64,000 nucleotides of DNA, from the NCBI GenBank assembly GCA_022478985.1, contig JAKSZP010006627.1, positions 1 through 64,000 on the forward strand. The letters run 5' to 3'. This stretch comes from Massospora cicadina (lineage: Eukaryota > Entomophthoromycota > Entomophthoromycetes > Entomophthorales > Entomophthoraceae). The notes under the pieces are model-generated. The model had not been told where the DNA came from. It did not search any database and was given only the letters and a program-made list of their open reading frames with translations. Shown here in pieces: positions 47,011 to 58,499 of this stretch (within the stretch, counting starts at the first letter, position 1; every line of letters begins with the position of its first letter). The translations under genes and the position numbers were made by a program.

Positions 47011-48796
47011 TGTTGAACTGAGGTAGCATCCCCAACAGGAACCTGGGAAAGTGTGATATTCTTTTGCGCCTTGGGCAACTTTATTGTTAAGGTAGCAGCA
47101 ACCTTCAGTTGGGGCGAGAAGCATCTGGATGGTCAGTGTGGAAGGCCTCCACCAAACCGTAGAAATCTCTGCAAGCGCAGGAACTCACTTAACTGTTTTT
47201 GTAGGAAGGAAGACCTTCCAGACCACCAAGTATTGCACTGAGTGACATGATTTCTGAAAAGCCAGAATGGCCTTAATCTCCACTCCCTCTGATCCTCCAG
47301 ATCATCATAAGTTCTGGGTCAGCAGGTGCCTTCCCCTATTGGGTTTCCCCAGATGCGCTAGCTGTTGCTAACACTGGGGAACCCAATAAGAAGGGTGACT
47401 GCATGGGACTAGGGTCAGCTGAGAGGACAGGGGCGGCTCTGGGTGCAACGATGGAAGAGACTTTGGTTATTAGAATATATTAAACTAAAATAAAAATATT
47501 ATATAGTAAATCCTATTGATGAAAGTATTTTTTTAAACTAACATGCAGGGATTTTTATAGGGTATATATGGGGACACCGTGCCTCAAGGATTGTTGTGGC
47601 CCCATCCATGTAGGATCTCTCCTGGTCTTCTGGACTGCCCATTGTTCTAAACTTTACTTGGATCTCGCCGCCCTCATGACCAGGTCAATGGATACCCCAT
47701 TTCACATGACTAAAGGAATGGGGATGTAGACGTTTTCCCAAATTTGGAGTAATTTATAAAAAGCCCCAAATTTGGTATTTGCTAACAATATTGATTTGAA
47801 CCCTATTCTCAAAACTTATTGAGCCATTTGGATTTATGCCCCTTGAATGGAGGTATTGATCTTTCCCCTGGACAAAGCTTTCACCTACCCAGGGAAAAAT
47901 CCTGACATCCCCTGAAATGGGGGCAATTGGGAAGCATGGAATACCGGGGCTGCTTCCAATGCATGGGAAGGGCCAACTGGAAGGCTATATTCCTAAACCC
48001 TATTCCACCACATGAGGACTGGAACGTTTGCTTCCATTTTCTGCAAGGAAACTTCAAATGCAGATGTCACATATCCAGCATCTTCTGCTACCCCAACATA
48101 ATCTCATGTGTGGAAGGACGTTTGAAATCCGCAAACTGCTTATAATTAATTATTGCCTTTATCAGGTGCTCCTGAATCAGAGATTGGGTATTCTGAATCC
48201 ACCACATCTGATTTTCAGCAGTGGGGACTTTGGGTTAAGGACAAGGACCAACAAAGATTGAGGGGTTGTATCCCAGGGCAGTCTCAAAAAGGGAAGAACC
48301 GCATTGATGAATGAGTGGCGTTGTCAAATGCAACCTTTGCAATGGGAAGATCAGCATCTCAGGTATATTGCATGGTGGAAGCATGATATTGGAGGTACCA
48401 TTAAGGACCTTCTAACCCTCTCCGTCTGCCCATTCCACTGGGGATTTGCCATAGACCAGCAAAACTTGATCTCTAAGATAGCTAAACCAGCAACCAAAAC
48501 TGAGCTTTAAACTGCATCCCCCAATCACTTACCACCTCCTGGGTTATGCCAAACATTGAGAAGACATGGCAGACATAAAGCTGAATTATCTCCTCAGAAG
48601 TAATGTCAGACATAAAAGGAATAAAGAGGGAGATCTTCTTAAAATAGTCTAAGTCCATCATAATTGTGTCAAACCCATTGGAATGGGGAGCTCAACCATG
48701 AAGCCAATCACACCAAATTCCACGGCCCCAGTGCCTGCTGCAGGGGATGCAGGAGGCCATTCCTCCCTTGATCAATCTGACTTGACATCCAAGCAT
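47011..48796 (-). mobile_element. Chromovirus B, 3' half (integrase core to chromodomain)
   Basis: Minus-strand continuation of the element whose other half lies at 60528-61395. It opens with GLLHPLQQALGPWNL near 48750, then FMVELPIPMGFDTIMM (start of the DDE core), ITSEEIIQLYVCHVFSMFGI, EVVSDWGMQF (catalytic Asp) and NGQTERV near 48440 (catalytic Glu). KVAFDNATHSS (near 48330) and LHLKFPCRK to FRNIAFQLALP (about 48065-47965) are the integrase C-terminal parts. A chromodomain-like EIKAILAFQK and VQYLVVWKVFLP lies near 47270-47200. Chromodomains steer integration towards particular chromatin. Cut on the right by the gypsy C LTR at 48797. Confidence 0.75.
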
Positions 48797-49486
48797 TGAT
48801 GTAATCCTGGCGATATGCTCACAGGTGCTTAGACACAGGAACTCAACAATAAACAGATGTAAGAGCGTTGAAACTCTTTGCATCTGTTTTTAGATTTTTA
48901 GAATAAAGAGGTAAACTACAAATAGAATTTATTTTAATATTTTTAGAAAGTGGGTATAACAAGCAAAAATTAATCATAACAATGCCTCCCAATACTCAGG
49001 GTACTCATAGGCTAATGTGAGATGTGAAAGAGGATCCATTATTGGCAGAGGGTAACGAGATTTAATAAAATGACCAACCAACTAATCAGAACTCCAAAAA
49101 AATTCACCCCAATTTGGCTTCACCCTTGGTGTTTGATTGACAGCAGGTATGGAACTTCCATACGGTGAAGACTTAATATAACATCCAATCATCCATCTAA
49201 AATATTTATCTCAACCATTTACCGGGGTTTTAAGTCTTGATTATTGGGTAAAATATTTTCACCCTCTGGAACCCCCTTCAGGTCATAAAATGGGGCTGTT
49301 TTCTCTTAAGATGTATCACTAAATTTGAGCTAGTGCACGGGTGAGCTTCCATTTCAGTTTGCTTATTCTTACAGGAGTTTGAAGTAAATTATTACTCTGG
49401 TCCAAACTATTTTATTGAGTGCAATTCGTGGAATTGCTAATATTTTTAGAACAATTTGACGCTGATACATTCTTATCAACTAGTCA
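48797..49486 (-). repeat. Gypsy C 3' LTR
   Basis: Pairs with 54256-54952; landmarks GCACATT-free stretch CACAGGTGCTTAG, AAGTGGGTATAACAAGCAA and GTGAGATGTGAAAGAGGATCC. Plus-strand edges TGATGTAATCC (against TGTTGGAATCC) and ACTAGTCA. Confidence 0.78.
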
Positions 49487-49929
49487 AAAATCCAGTTGTC
49501 TGACATTAAATCCTTCAATAATGTTGGGAGGGAGATTAGGGACGTAGAAATCTTACTGTACTCTGTTTATAGTGACTCCAAAGGCAAGAAACTTAATAGA
49601 CTCTCATCGCCTCTCTTATAAGTGGTGATAAAAGGTCTTTCCCAGTTGGACCCAAGTTTACCACTTCCAGGAGTGATACAATTATTATAATAAGAGACCA
49701 AGTCTGATATTTGAAAAGGAGATAAAAGTGACCTGAACTCATTAGCTGCTTGGCCCTCTTTAGTAAAAATTTACTTAAATTGGTCATGACATCAGATTAT
49801 AGTTAAATGCTGTGCTGAGCCAGCCCCCTCATGGCTTTGTCAGGATCGTCAGTCCTAGCAGAAAACATCTTTAGCTAAGATGATGGGACCCCGAGTTCTC
49901 ACCCATATATAGCGTAGAAAGGAGACATT

Positions 49930-50472
49930 TTAGGATCCAGTAATTTCTGATACAATATGCCGTAAAGACACTAGGCACAAATTGATCTTCAGTATTGAGG
50001 GTCTGTAGCAGCTATTTTTTAAAAATATAGATACCAAGGTCCCAATTAATCTTTCTATGGGACCATTTGTAAAAGGGTCATAAAGGACCAAAAAGAGTTG
50101 TTTTACACCCATGGAGGAAGCCAGGACCTTTAACAGTATGGAGGTGAAATTTTTTCTGTTATCACAGAGTAGAATCTGGGGGAAACCATAGCGAGTAAAG
50201 ATATAATGATGAAGAAAAGTTGCGTTAGATTTAGTAGTTTGGACTGGAAGAGCCACATCTTTGACCTATTTTGTAAAGTGATCAATTCCTACAGTATGTA
50301 CTAATTCCCACTGGTGATCTGGGGCAGGGGACCTACCACATTTAGACTTTTTGTGTGGAATATTTGTTGAGGGGTAGTAGGTTGATAATATATTTGGTCT
50401 TAAAATGGATTTCTTTTTGCAGGTTGAGAAGGTATTAAGTCTTTTATAATGGATTCCATAACTCCCTCCCAA
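49930..50472 (-). pseudogene. Gypsy C integrase relic
   Basis: VHTVGIDHFTK near 50280 is the start of the DDE core (usual first Asp still readable). The next frame, 50256-49930, reads HYIFTRYGFPQILLCDNRKNF (second Asp) and FTNGPIERLIGTLVSIFLKN (catalytic Glu in IER). It is a canonical Ty3/gypsy integrase core broken by a frame change around 50260. Confidence 0.7.
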
Positions 50473-50821
50473 TAGTAAGGATCTCTAATCCAAGAATAAT
50501 TTTCCGCAATCCACCAGGCCCAGAGGTAGAGTGGCCCTCAGGATAACAGGTATCCGTTACAAAGGTTGAAGATAAGGAAAACAATAGGCCCTTACCTTTT
50601 ATATAGCTTCCCACTCTCCACTTTGGTGTTGCGGGAGTGTCACACTAGAATTCAATATATAGGTCCTTCCTCATAGTCCCATGAACCAGGGGTCATCAAG
50701 AAGTCATGCAATCTCTTAGCCTCACTATTATTTAAGTGAAAAACATGCAAACAAGTAAGCCCATTGACATTCATATGTTGAGTTCTTACTTGGTGTTCAA
50801 AGTTCACATCATAATGGAGTT

Positions 50822-52023
50822 TTAAGGCCCTATGAGCCAACCGTTCAGTGTGATCCTACATGTTTTTAACCATTCTAAGGAGGCGTGGTCAGTGATCATG
50901 GTAAATGAAGTTCCATATAAAAAAGGGAGGTAATATTTAATGATGAGTAAGATAGTAAGGCACTCTTTTTCTGTGACGCTGTAGTTGTGTTCTGCTTTTA
51001 AACATCTTGTTGAAGTATAAAGCTGGATGATCCACACCGTTATCATCCAATTGAGTCATGATGGCTTCAACGGCGTTATCAGATGCATCAGTAAATAATA
51101 TGAAAGGTTTACTATAGTATGGGTGACCTAGGATAGGACGTTCCAGAAGCAATTTTTAGCATCTCAAACGCAGCCTTTTGTTCAGCACCCCAATAAAAAG
51201 GAGATTTTTAGCCAATAGTCAAATGAGAGGCGTAATGAGCTGAAAGAACTTTGGGATAAATTGATGGTATTACCCCATCATAATTGGAAACACCCAGATA
51301 TCCTGTAGGATTTGAGGTGGAGGCATTTTTGATATCGCTTTAACCTCATTTTGTAAGGGTTTAATTCCTTCCTGTGAGATAGCATGTCCAAGAAAATCTA
51401 AACATATTTTAGTAAATACGTTCCAATGGTTTCAACTTTATGCTCGACTCATGAAGGTGTTGAAGAACTTCTTTTAGATAAGTAAAATGTTCGTTCAAAG
51501 TTTTTTAAAAACTGTTATTTCATCAAGATAGACGATCACATAACTTAGTTTAAGATCCTGTAAGATAAAATCCATCGCTCATTGGAATGATGCGGCGCAT
51601 TACACAACCCCCTGAAGTAGTCAAGTGAGCTGAAAAAGGCCTTACTAAAAAGAGAGCATCTTTTTATAAACTTGTAGGGAAAGGTCCATTTGCCAATATC
51701 CGCTTTCTAAGTCCATAATCAAAAGTTTTTTGAGCCAAAGAGTTGTACAAGAGCATGATTAATGCGTTCAATAAAACAACTATCTTTTTTGATAAGGTTG
51801 TTCAATTTTAGGTAGTCCATGACCACCCAATGACCTCCATTTCTCTTTTTGATAAGCAAGCGAGGAGACGCCCAAGGGCTTTAGAAGGTACTAGTAACCT
51901 AGCGTCTAGTAACTGTTTGAGCTTTGTTACCATTTGTTGCTCTTTGACCTTTGATTTATGATAAGGTTTAGATTGGATAGGACTAGCATCACCAACGTCA
52001 ATTGTGCGGCTCCAGTCCATCAT
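50822..52023 (-). pseudogene. Gypsy C reverse transcriptase and RNase H relic
   Basis: RT begins at 52023 with IDVGDASPIQSKPYHKS and LLDARLLVPSKA. Its catalytic motif near 51530 reads YLDE, so the second Asp is Glu. RNase H: FILFTDASDNAVEAIMTQLD (catalytic TDA intact, near 51095) and AEHNYSVTEKECLTIL with FTMITDHASLEWLK (near 50980-50880). The two parts overlap in different frames. Better preserved than gypsy E or F. Confidence 0.7.
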
Positions 52024-52188
52024 GTGCCCAGAGCAGTATCTTATTTAGAGTTTATATCACTATGGACACCTTATAAGTAGAAAGCTTTTTTCTATGTCGT
52101 CTGGGGTTAGTTCATATAAAATATAAACGTTAGGCAGAGTACATAACAGTTTGTTAATAGGGAGGCCAATACCTAAAATTGAACTGAT

Positions 52189-52236
52189 AAAGTGAATTTT
52201 TCAACCATCTAGTACTAAAAAAAGTGAATTTTTCAA
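52189..52236 (+). mobile_element. Micro-retroinsertion c: 16-bp insert with perfect 16-bp TSD
   Basis: AAAGTGAATTTTTCAA occurs at 52189-52204 and 52221-52236, 16 of 16. Between them is only CCATCTAGTACTAAAA, identical in its first 12 bases, apart from one position, to the 3' part of micro-insertion b and ending in an A tail. Inside gypsy C. Confidence 0.75.
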
Positions 52237-52325
52237 TTTCCTCAATTGGGATCAAAAGGCCTTTCCCCATCTCCTGATGTTTTTTCATGATGATGTACTT
52301 ATTAGTGAGGTTACTCAATATAATA

Positions 52326-54254
52326 TTAATAGGCCGCTAGGAAACAGGGTCCAGTATACCAGGAAATAATCAGGGCTTTAAAAGGACCAACTCCATCATA
52401 GGTTGTTAGGTATAATAAGCAGCGTTGGAAGCTTTGTAAAGTAATATTGGTGTCAATCATTTGTTGTTCACCAGCCTTGATTAAAACCTCCTCAGATGCA
52501 TAAAAGGTAACACCCTCTGAAGCGTCCACTGAATTAGGAAGTTTCTTTGTGTTTCACCAGGACGTTGTGTAATACAAAGATAATGCAGAAGAAGGGTATT
52601 CATCCAAAATAAAAGTACTTTTATTGGTGATATCTTTATTTTCTAAAGCCAGAGGAACCTCAAAATTGAGCAAGGAGATAACCCTGTTTCATGTTGATAA
52701 TTCGTTGTACTCAAGTTGAATGAGTGCCAATAGGCATATCTTAAGTATAGTTATCCAAGGCCATAGTGGGTGCAGACAAAATAAGCTTCCCAAATCAAAT
52801 GGGTAATTAGTTTATGCCCCAATAGCGCGAGTACTGTTTGGACCTTTATTTCCATATTTTTGGGAGTATTTTTGAGTCTAGTGCCAACTTGATTTTCTTG
52901 ATAAGCTCTGAGGAGACCATATTGATTGTGGAACCAGTGTCAAAAATTGCCATAATCCGTACCTTTTTAGATGATGACCTCTACCTTGGTTATAGTTCCA
53001 CTAAAGTTAAATGGAAGAGCTAGAATCTCCTTAAGATGGAAAGTGAAGGTAAGTCTTTAATCTGTCTCAGGATATCTCTCCTTGATAAATTGAAAGGTAT
53101 GAACCTGCTGAATAGGTCGAATCAACAAGGCAATAAACTTATAAGCATCAATAGTGGTATAGATAACCTCTGGGAACCCCAGAACTTGGCTTAGATAAGT
53201 TTCCTTGGGTATCTTGACCTTATCTATTCCTCCAGCACTAAAGCGACCTGGAATTTCAACTTCAGCTGAGCTCATAAGCCATGATATCCAACATTCTTAT
53301 AGCCCCCTTCAGATTCTTCATTGGAGGAAATATCTATATAGGTCAAATGACCAATAGAATAAAGGGTCAAAGTCAGCCACGTCAGGTTCATTGGCTTTAT
53401 TGTTATGATTCACATTATCAACATGCCCTTCCTTGGTGCAGGAGATGACCTTAGGGCGCTCAGTTGGCTTTAGCTGTGGATCCTTAAGGGTCAAGACTTG
53501 GGATTTTATCACTAATCCTTGGTAATCCCAAGTTTGTAGGAATTGGTAACCTCTTGAAGATCATCTTTAATATCTCGAATATTCCAGAAAGAGCATTTCA
53601 CTGAAATAATATGCATAGCCAAGGTAGGGCGAGAAGCCAATTCAGTCATGATGGCAGTAAAGGCATCGTCAAAAGTTAATGTCTTAGAAGTTGACAGCGT
53701 CAGGGCTTCAATGCAGAACCAATCACCATAAGCAATTGATTCTCCCTTTTGCATAATAAGGCGCATAGAGGCCTGTTTTTATCTAAACTCCTCTTTGATC
53801 CAAATTTTTCCATAAGCGCTTCCTTAACCTCCGCCCATGTACTAAGGGTGTCCATATGAGGAACTAATACCTATTATTCCATGAAATTTAGACAAGTAAG
53901 GATGTGCTTGATTTTCTGGTGATTGGTCATCCCTTCCATAGCAGAACATAGACGTGTATAAAAAGAGAAAATGCTAACCCCACCTGGAGTAAACTTGTTT
54001 TTAAAGGTAGTTCAAAGGTGACAGGTTTTCATTTTGAGGGCGTGGACAGCAGAAATGGCCCCATGAGAATCTTGAAAGGGACTCTGTTTGGGCTTCTCAA
54101 GATGTGACAAAGCTTTAGCTAGTTGGTGTTCTAAACCGGCTATCATTAATTCATCTCCAACAGTGAGGCTAGTAAGGCTATCAATCTGAATGCCATCCAT
54201 TATAATTTTATCTGATAGATTGTTGTGTACAGGTACCCCTACAGTGAGCACCAC
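52326..54254 (-). pseudogene. Gypsy C Gag and protease relic
   Basis: Gag begins right at the primer-binding site (frame from 54254, MVLTVGVPVHNN) and continues through 53766-53512 and 53275-53057 in different frames; no zinc knuckle is readable. The protease is at about 53000-52840: MAIFDTGSTINMVSSELIKK with the DTG catalytic motif. Product would be the structural shell and its maturing enzyme. Confidence 0.6.
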
Positions 54255-54255
54255 T

Positions 54256-54952
54256 TGTTGGAATCCTGGAATATATTACTCACAGGTGCTTAGGCATAGG
54301 ATCTCAACAATATAAAAGATTAAAGAGTGTTGAAACTCTTGACAGCTGTTAAAGATTTTGAGGTAAAAGGTAAAACCTGAATATCTTTTTTATAATTTTG
54401 AAAAGTGGGTATAACAAGCAATACTTTATTAAAACAATGCTCCCAGTACTTAGGGTACTCAAAGGCTGATAGTGAGATGTGAAAGAGGATCCAGTATAGG
54501 CAGGGGTTAATGAGATATAGTAAAATGACCAACCAGCCTATCAGAACGCTCAAAATTTGTTTCACCCCAATATAGCTTCATTCTTGGTGATTGGTCAACA
54601 GAAGGTATGCCGAATCCATGTGGTAATAGCTTAATGTATCTAAATAGTTATCACTTTGAAAATGTTTTCATCTCAGATGATTATCAGATTTCCTAGGTCT
54701 TAATTGGCAAGTAAAAATACCCAACTTCCAGAACCTGCTTCAGGTCTATGAAAGGGAGTTGTTTTCTCTTAAGAGTTATCACTAAATTTAAGTTAGTGCA
54801 CAGTTGAGCCTCTAAGTCTGTTTGTCTATTCTGTCAGAAATTTGAAGTAAAATTATTACTCTGGCCTGAACTATTCCTCTAGAGTTAGTTGGGGTATTGC
54901 TAATATTTTTGGAATGATTTGAAACTGAGACATTATTACCAACTTTTTTACA
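54256..54952 (-). repeat. Gypsy C 5' LTR
   Basis: Starts (plus strand) TGTTGGAATCC beside the primer-binding site and ends TTTTTTACA. Only nine bases separate it from the LTR of gypsy D, which inserted at its outer edge. Confidence 0.78.
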
Positions 54953-54961
54953 TATTATGGT

Positions 54962-55632
54962 TGTGACAGATCAGGGTCAGCCTGACCCGCACATTGACCT
55001 CATGAATATTGATTCAAATTTGTGTACAAATTTAGAAGTCGAATTGGGGGAATCAGACCAATTTGAAAAATCTTTAGATAAAGTGATCAAAGGTAAGGAT
55101 TCGAGGACCCACAAACAAGGACTGATCCAGCATATCAAATGACTGGTGTCCCAAATCTTCTGAATGGTCGTTATGTGGGATATGGGACTTTCCAAAACCA
55201 CAATTTGGATGTCTCTTGAGAGCCAAAATTAGGGTTTGGGTTGAAATACTTTAAATTATCAGAAATGCTTTAAAACGAGGAAATGGTAACTGAAGTTACA
55301 GTTTCATATCTCAAAAAAAATTATCAAAATAAAATCACATTGCTTGTTTTAAAATTTATTTAAAAAATTATTTCAATTGGAAGCCAGAACAATGAGCTCA
55401 GCAAGTGAGCTAGGCCAGGCATTGGCCTCATTTGCAGTCCTAACTTGGGTTCAGGCTATGCTGCTTGCTTGTAGCATTGCCAGAACCTTGGTCTGCAAAT
55501 ATGTCGCAAATTCTGAAAATGGCGCATGGGTGAGAGGGTGGTTTTCAGCGGGATTATCAGTCATATGATTTGTGACATGGCTGGTGCTGCCCAACTTATT
55601 TGTCTCATATTGGAAAGAGCCCATGCGTTACG
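54962..55632 (+). repeat. Gypsy D 5' LTR
   Basis: TGTGACAGATCAGGG to GCGTTACG. Against the 3' LTR most differences are transitions, many being CA against TG at one dinucleotide, as expected from an ancestral CpG. Contains a 63-codon open frame of no known meaning. Confidence 0.88.
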
Positions 55633-55811
55633 TAAAACAAACCTCAAATACATTCCTCTCCATTTTGTGGGGGCCCCAGGAAGAAGCGGTGGTTGCCAAT
55701 GGAGAAGAATGGAACTGACATGTCTTAACTGTGGTTATGGTGGGATTTTTGTTGGCATTTTTGCTGCGTGAAATAGGACTATTGTGGGGGGCATCCACTC
55801 AGCAACCTATA

Positions 55812-56489
55812 ATGATCCAAGCAAAACCTAAATCTACCACTGGCTGGGTGGCGTTATCCATGGAGGCGCTGGATAAACTTCACCAGGTAATAGCGCGGGT
55901 CCGCTTCCAGGCGCAGTTGGCACAAGCAATGGGGGATCCCCTCTCACAAACCCAAATCGCCCAGGTGGTGGATGCCTTATCTCCAGAACTGGCAGGATGG
56001 TTTCAAGAATTCATCGAGGAAAAGGAAAGCTTGCCTAGTTTGATGGAGGAGTGTGTAGAGTTGGTTGACTGGGCAACGTGTCTGGACAAAGCCAAAGATG
56101 AGGCCTGGTCAGTGTTATTAAAGGTCAGCCAGTGCTGTAGTTTGGTAGAGGAGTATGCGCGGGTCTTCCAGCCACTGGCAAAAGCGGCTCAGGTTACAGA
56201 TTTCCAAAACTTATGGATGTTCCTTCAGGGGTTGCAACCGGATTTGCTGGCAGCCTTGGCAGCAGCAAAGATCCAAGCCATGCTGGGGGGAAAAGTAGCT
56301 TTAGCAATTCAAGTTGAGAAACAATTAACATTGGCACGGGACTGGTGGGAGGAGTCAATGTCACCAGGGAAGGGAAAGTCTCTGGTAAGCAGTCATTCCA
56401 GTCTGGGGGTGGCACCCTGCCCTGAGAAATGTGGGAAATGTTCAAAGCGGAGGGCGTCCAGGCTATATGCTGATACCTCCATTATTTAA
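55812..56489 (+). pseudogene. Gypsy D Gag
   Basis: Open for about 225 codons from MIQAKPKSTTGW, helical and Ala/Leu/Glu/Gln-rich like a capsid (ELAGWFQEFIEEKE, LWMFLQGLQPDLLAAL). It ends in a Cys-rich segment CPEKCGKCSKRR, possibly a decayed zinc knuckle. The Met at 55731 of the longer open frame lies in the leader and is probably not the start. Gag packages the element RNA. It overlaps the protease frame by about 60 nt. Confidence 0.65.
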
Positions 56490-56966
56490 TTCACAAATGA
56501 AAGACTCATATAAAAATAAATCGCCTACTTTGCTTTATTCTCATCTGTTTATCCCCATGGAGATGCACACGGATGGGGGAATGGAGAGGGCCATGGCCCT
56601 AATTGATACCGGGGTGGAAGAAAATTATATTGAACTGGCACTAGTGGAGCATTTGAAGTTGCAGGTGTGGGAAGGACCAGTGGTAGTTTTTGCTGATACC
56701 ACACGAAGAGCGCCATCATGGCGTGTAAGCCCTTCAATGAGAATACATCAGGCCCCATTAGGTTTTGGACGCATTTTTGCGCAATTGAGAACCTGACCCA
56801 CCCTGTAGTGTTTGGGATGTGGTGGTGGCATCAGTTCAGACCACAGATCGACATGCCTTCCAGTACCATAACCTTGTACCCCAGAAGGGGTCCACTGATG
56901 AGGTGGAGGTTGCTGGTGGGTGACCAGAAGTTTGTAGGGTCTGGAACTCTGGCAAGCTATGCATGA
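56431..56966 (+). pseudogene. Gypsy D protease region
   Basis: ALIDTGVEENYI near 56600 carries the DTG aspartic-protease motif, followed by VVVFADTTRRAP. The relic continues through frame changes to about 57120, the linker before RT. Cleaves the polyprotein. Confidence 0.65.
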
Positions 56967-57156
56967 GGAGGGCTTCCCTGCGGAATACCAAGACTTTGTG
57001 GGGGTCTTTGGTCCCAAAAGGGATTCGCCATTTTTCCCTACTGGGCCATTTGCATTTTCTTTCCATTTCAAAGAAGGGTTAGAGCTTCCCCAAGGATGCT
57101 CAATGTACCCGCTGAATGAATGAGCCAAAGCCGCATTAGAGGATCACGTATACTCC

Positions 57157-57830
57157 ATGTTGAGCGAAGGCTTGATTGAGCCATCAAAATCTGCCGTGGT
57201 ATCTCCGGTGCTACTAGTGCCCAAGGCAAGCAGCGAGTTACGGCCATGTGTGGACTACCAGAGATTAAATGCAGTTACCAAACCAGATCCTTACCCAATG
57301 CTGCTTATGGAAGATATCCTACTGATGGTCACAGGATGCAACATCTTTAACAAGCTCAATTTGGCCGATGCATTCAACCAGGTGCCTGTGAGGCTGGAGC
57401 ATCAAAGGTACATGACATTCAAGTGCCACCTGGGAATGTTTCAATACCTAGTATGCCCTTTGGGCTGCGCAATGTCCCGCAGTCTTCCAATGAATGATTG
57501 ACCAGGTACTCAGTCATTTGATTGGCTGGTGCTGTATTGCTTATATGGATGACACCCTGGTGTTTTCACATTCCAAGGAGGCTCATGTACGGGATGTGCA
57601 AGAAGTCCTAAAGGCACTAGCTGGGGCGGGGTTATGGCTGAAACCATCAAAGTGCAAGTTTGATCAAGTGTCAGTCAAGTTCCTAGGGAATGTGGTATTT
57701 GGGGAAAGCCTAGGGATATGCCCAGATAAAATTCAGGTGGTATGCGCCTGGAAGGCGCCAACGGATCAGATGGGTGTTCAAAGCTTTTTGGGGACCATAA
57801 ATTTTCTCTGGCAGTTCAACAAAGACCTAT
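57157..57830 (+). pseudogene. Gypsy D reverse transcriptase
   Basis: First frame 57157-57501: LSEGLIEPSKSAVVSPVLLV, LRPCVDYQRLNAVTKPD and NKLNLADAFNQV. A frameshift near 57480 leads into 57494-58027 with IAYMDDTLVFSHSKEAH, the intact YMDD catalytic motif (about 57540), and LWLKPSKCKFDQVSVKFLG. Copies RNA into DNA. Confidence 0.8.
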
Positions 57831-58340
57831 TGAAGATGGCCTTGCCACTTACGCAATTAACGCGGAATGTAGCATTCATATGGGAGAAGGAAGAGGAGCG
57901 GGCGTTCAAATTTATTAAAAGAAAAGCTCATCTTGGCACCAGTCCTTGCCCACCTCAATCCAGGGAAGCCTTACGTGGTCAAAATGGATGCATTGAATTT
58001 TGCCGTAGGAGTGGTACTCCTACATAAGGGGGAAGATGGGTTAGAACACCCAGTGTGTTATTTCAGCCAGAAAATAATTTTGGTGGAAATGAATTACCCA
58101 ATCTATGACAAGGAGCTTCTGGAAGTGGTTGTGGCGCTGCAGGAGTGGCAGCACCACTTGTATGCCCATCACCCTTTCTTAGTCCATACTGATCATTGGG
58201 CGCTAGAATAATACTGAGAGCCAAGAAAAATGAGTCAGTGCCAAGCCCGTTGGCATGTGGAGCTGGCCTAGTATGACTTTTGAGTAGAATACCATCCAGG
58301 AGCAATTAACACCATAGCAGATTGGTTGAGTCAGGATGCG
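57831..58340 (+). pseudogene. Gypsy D RNase H
   Basis: A second frameshift near 57930 leads into VVKMDALNFAVGVVLLH (catalytic Asp), YPIYDKELLEVVVAL (catalytic Glu) and FLVHTDHWALE (catalytic Asp). It then becomes stop-interrupted through the QARW and DWLSQD blocks to about 58340. Confidence 0.75.
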
Positions 58341-58499
58341 GGGTTGGCATATGAGAAGTCCAAGTTAGAAAAATACAACTTGGAAAACATGTTCTGGGAA
58401 GACCAATTTGCAATGATGGTAAGTGAGGAGAATGAGTTGGAAAGGGAGATCCAAAGTAAGCAGAGGAGGATGCTATTTGGAAGGTGATTATGGGAAAAA

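Larger units (their letters stand above)
48797..54952 (-). mobile_element. Gypsy C: minus-strand Ty3/gypsy element
   Basis: Element of 6.16 kb with LTRs at 48797-49481 and 54256-54952, inserted in the integrase of chromovirus B. Coding runs right to left: Gag, protease (DTGS), RT, RNase H, integrase. A primer-binding site TGGTGCTCACTGTAGGGG follows the 5' LTR (plus 54235-54252), nearly the same as in gypsy A and F. The target duplication is unclear (AGCAT on the left, TATTA on the right). Micro-insertion c lies between protease and RT. Confidence 0.8.

Noticed and set aside
55377..55568. 63-codon frame in the gypsy D 5' LTR as a gene
   Set aside because: It is inside an LTR and the matching frame in the 3' LTR is interrupted (TAA after LGQALP), so coding is unlikely.
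56194..56445. 83-codon minus-strand frame opposite gypsy D Gag
   Set aside because: Antisense shadow of a conserved plus-strand coding block.
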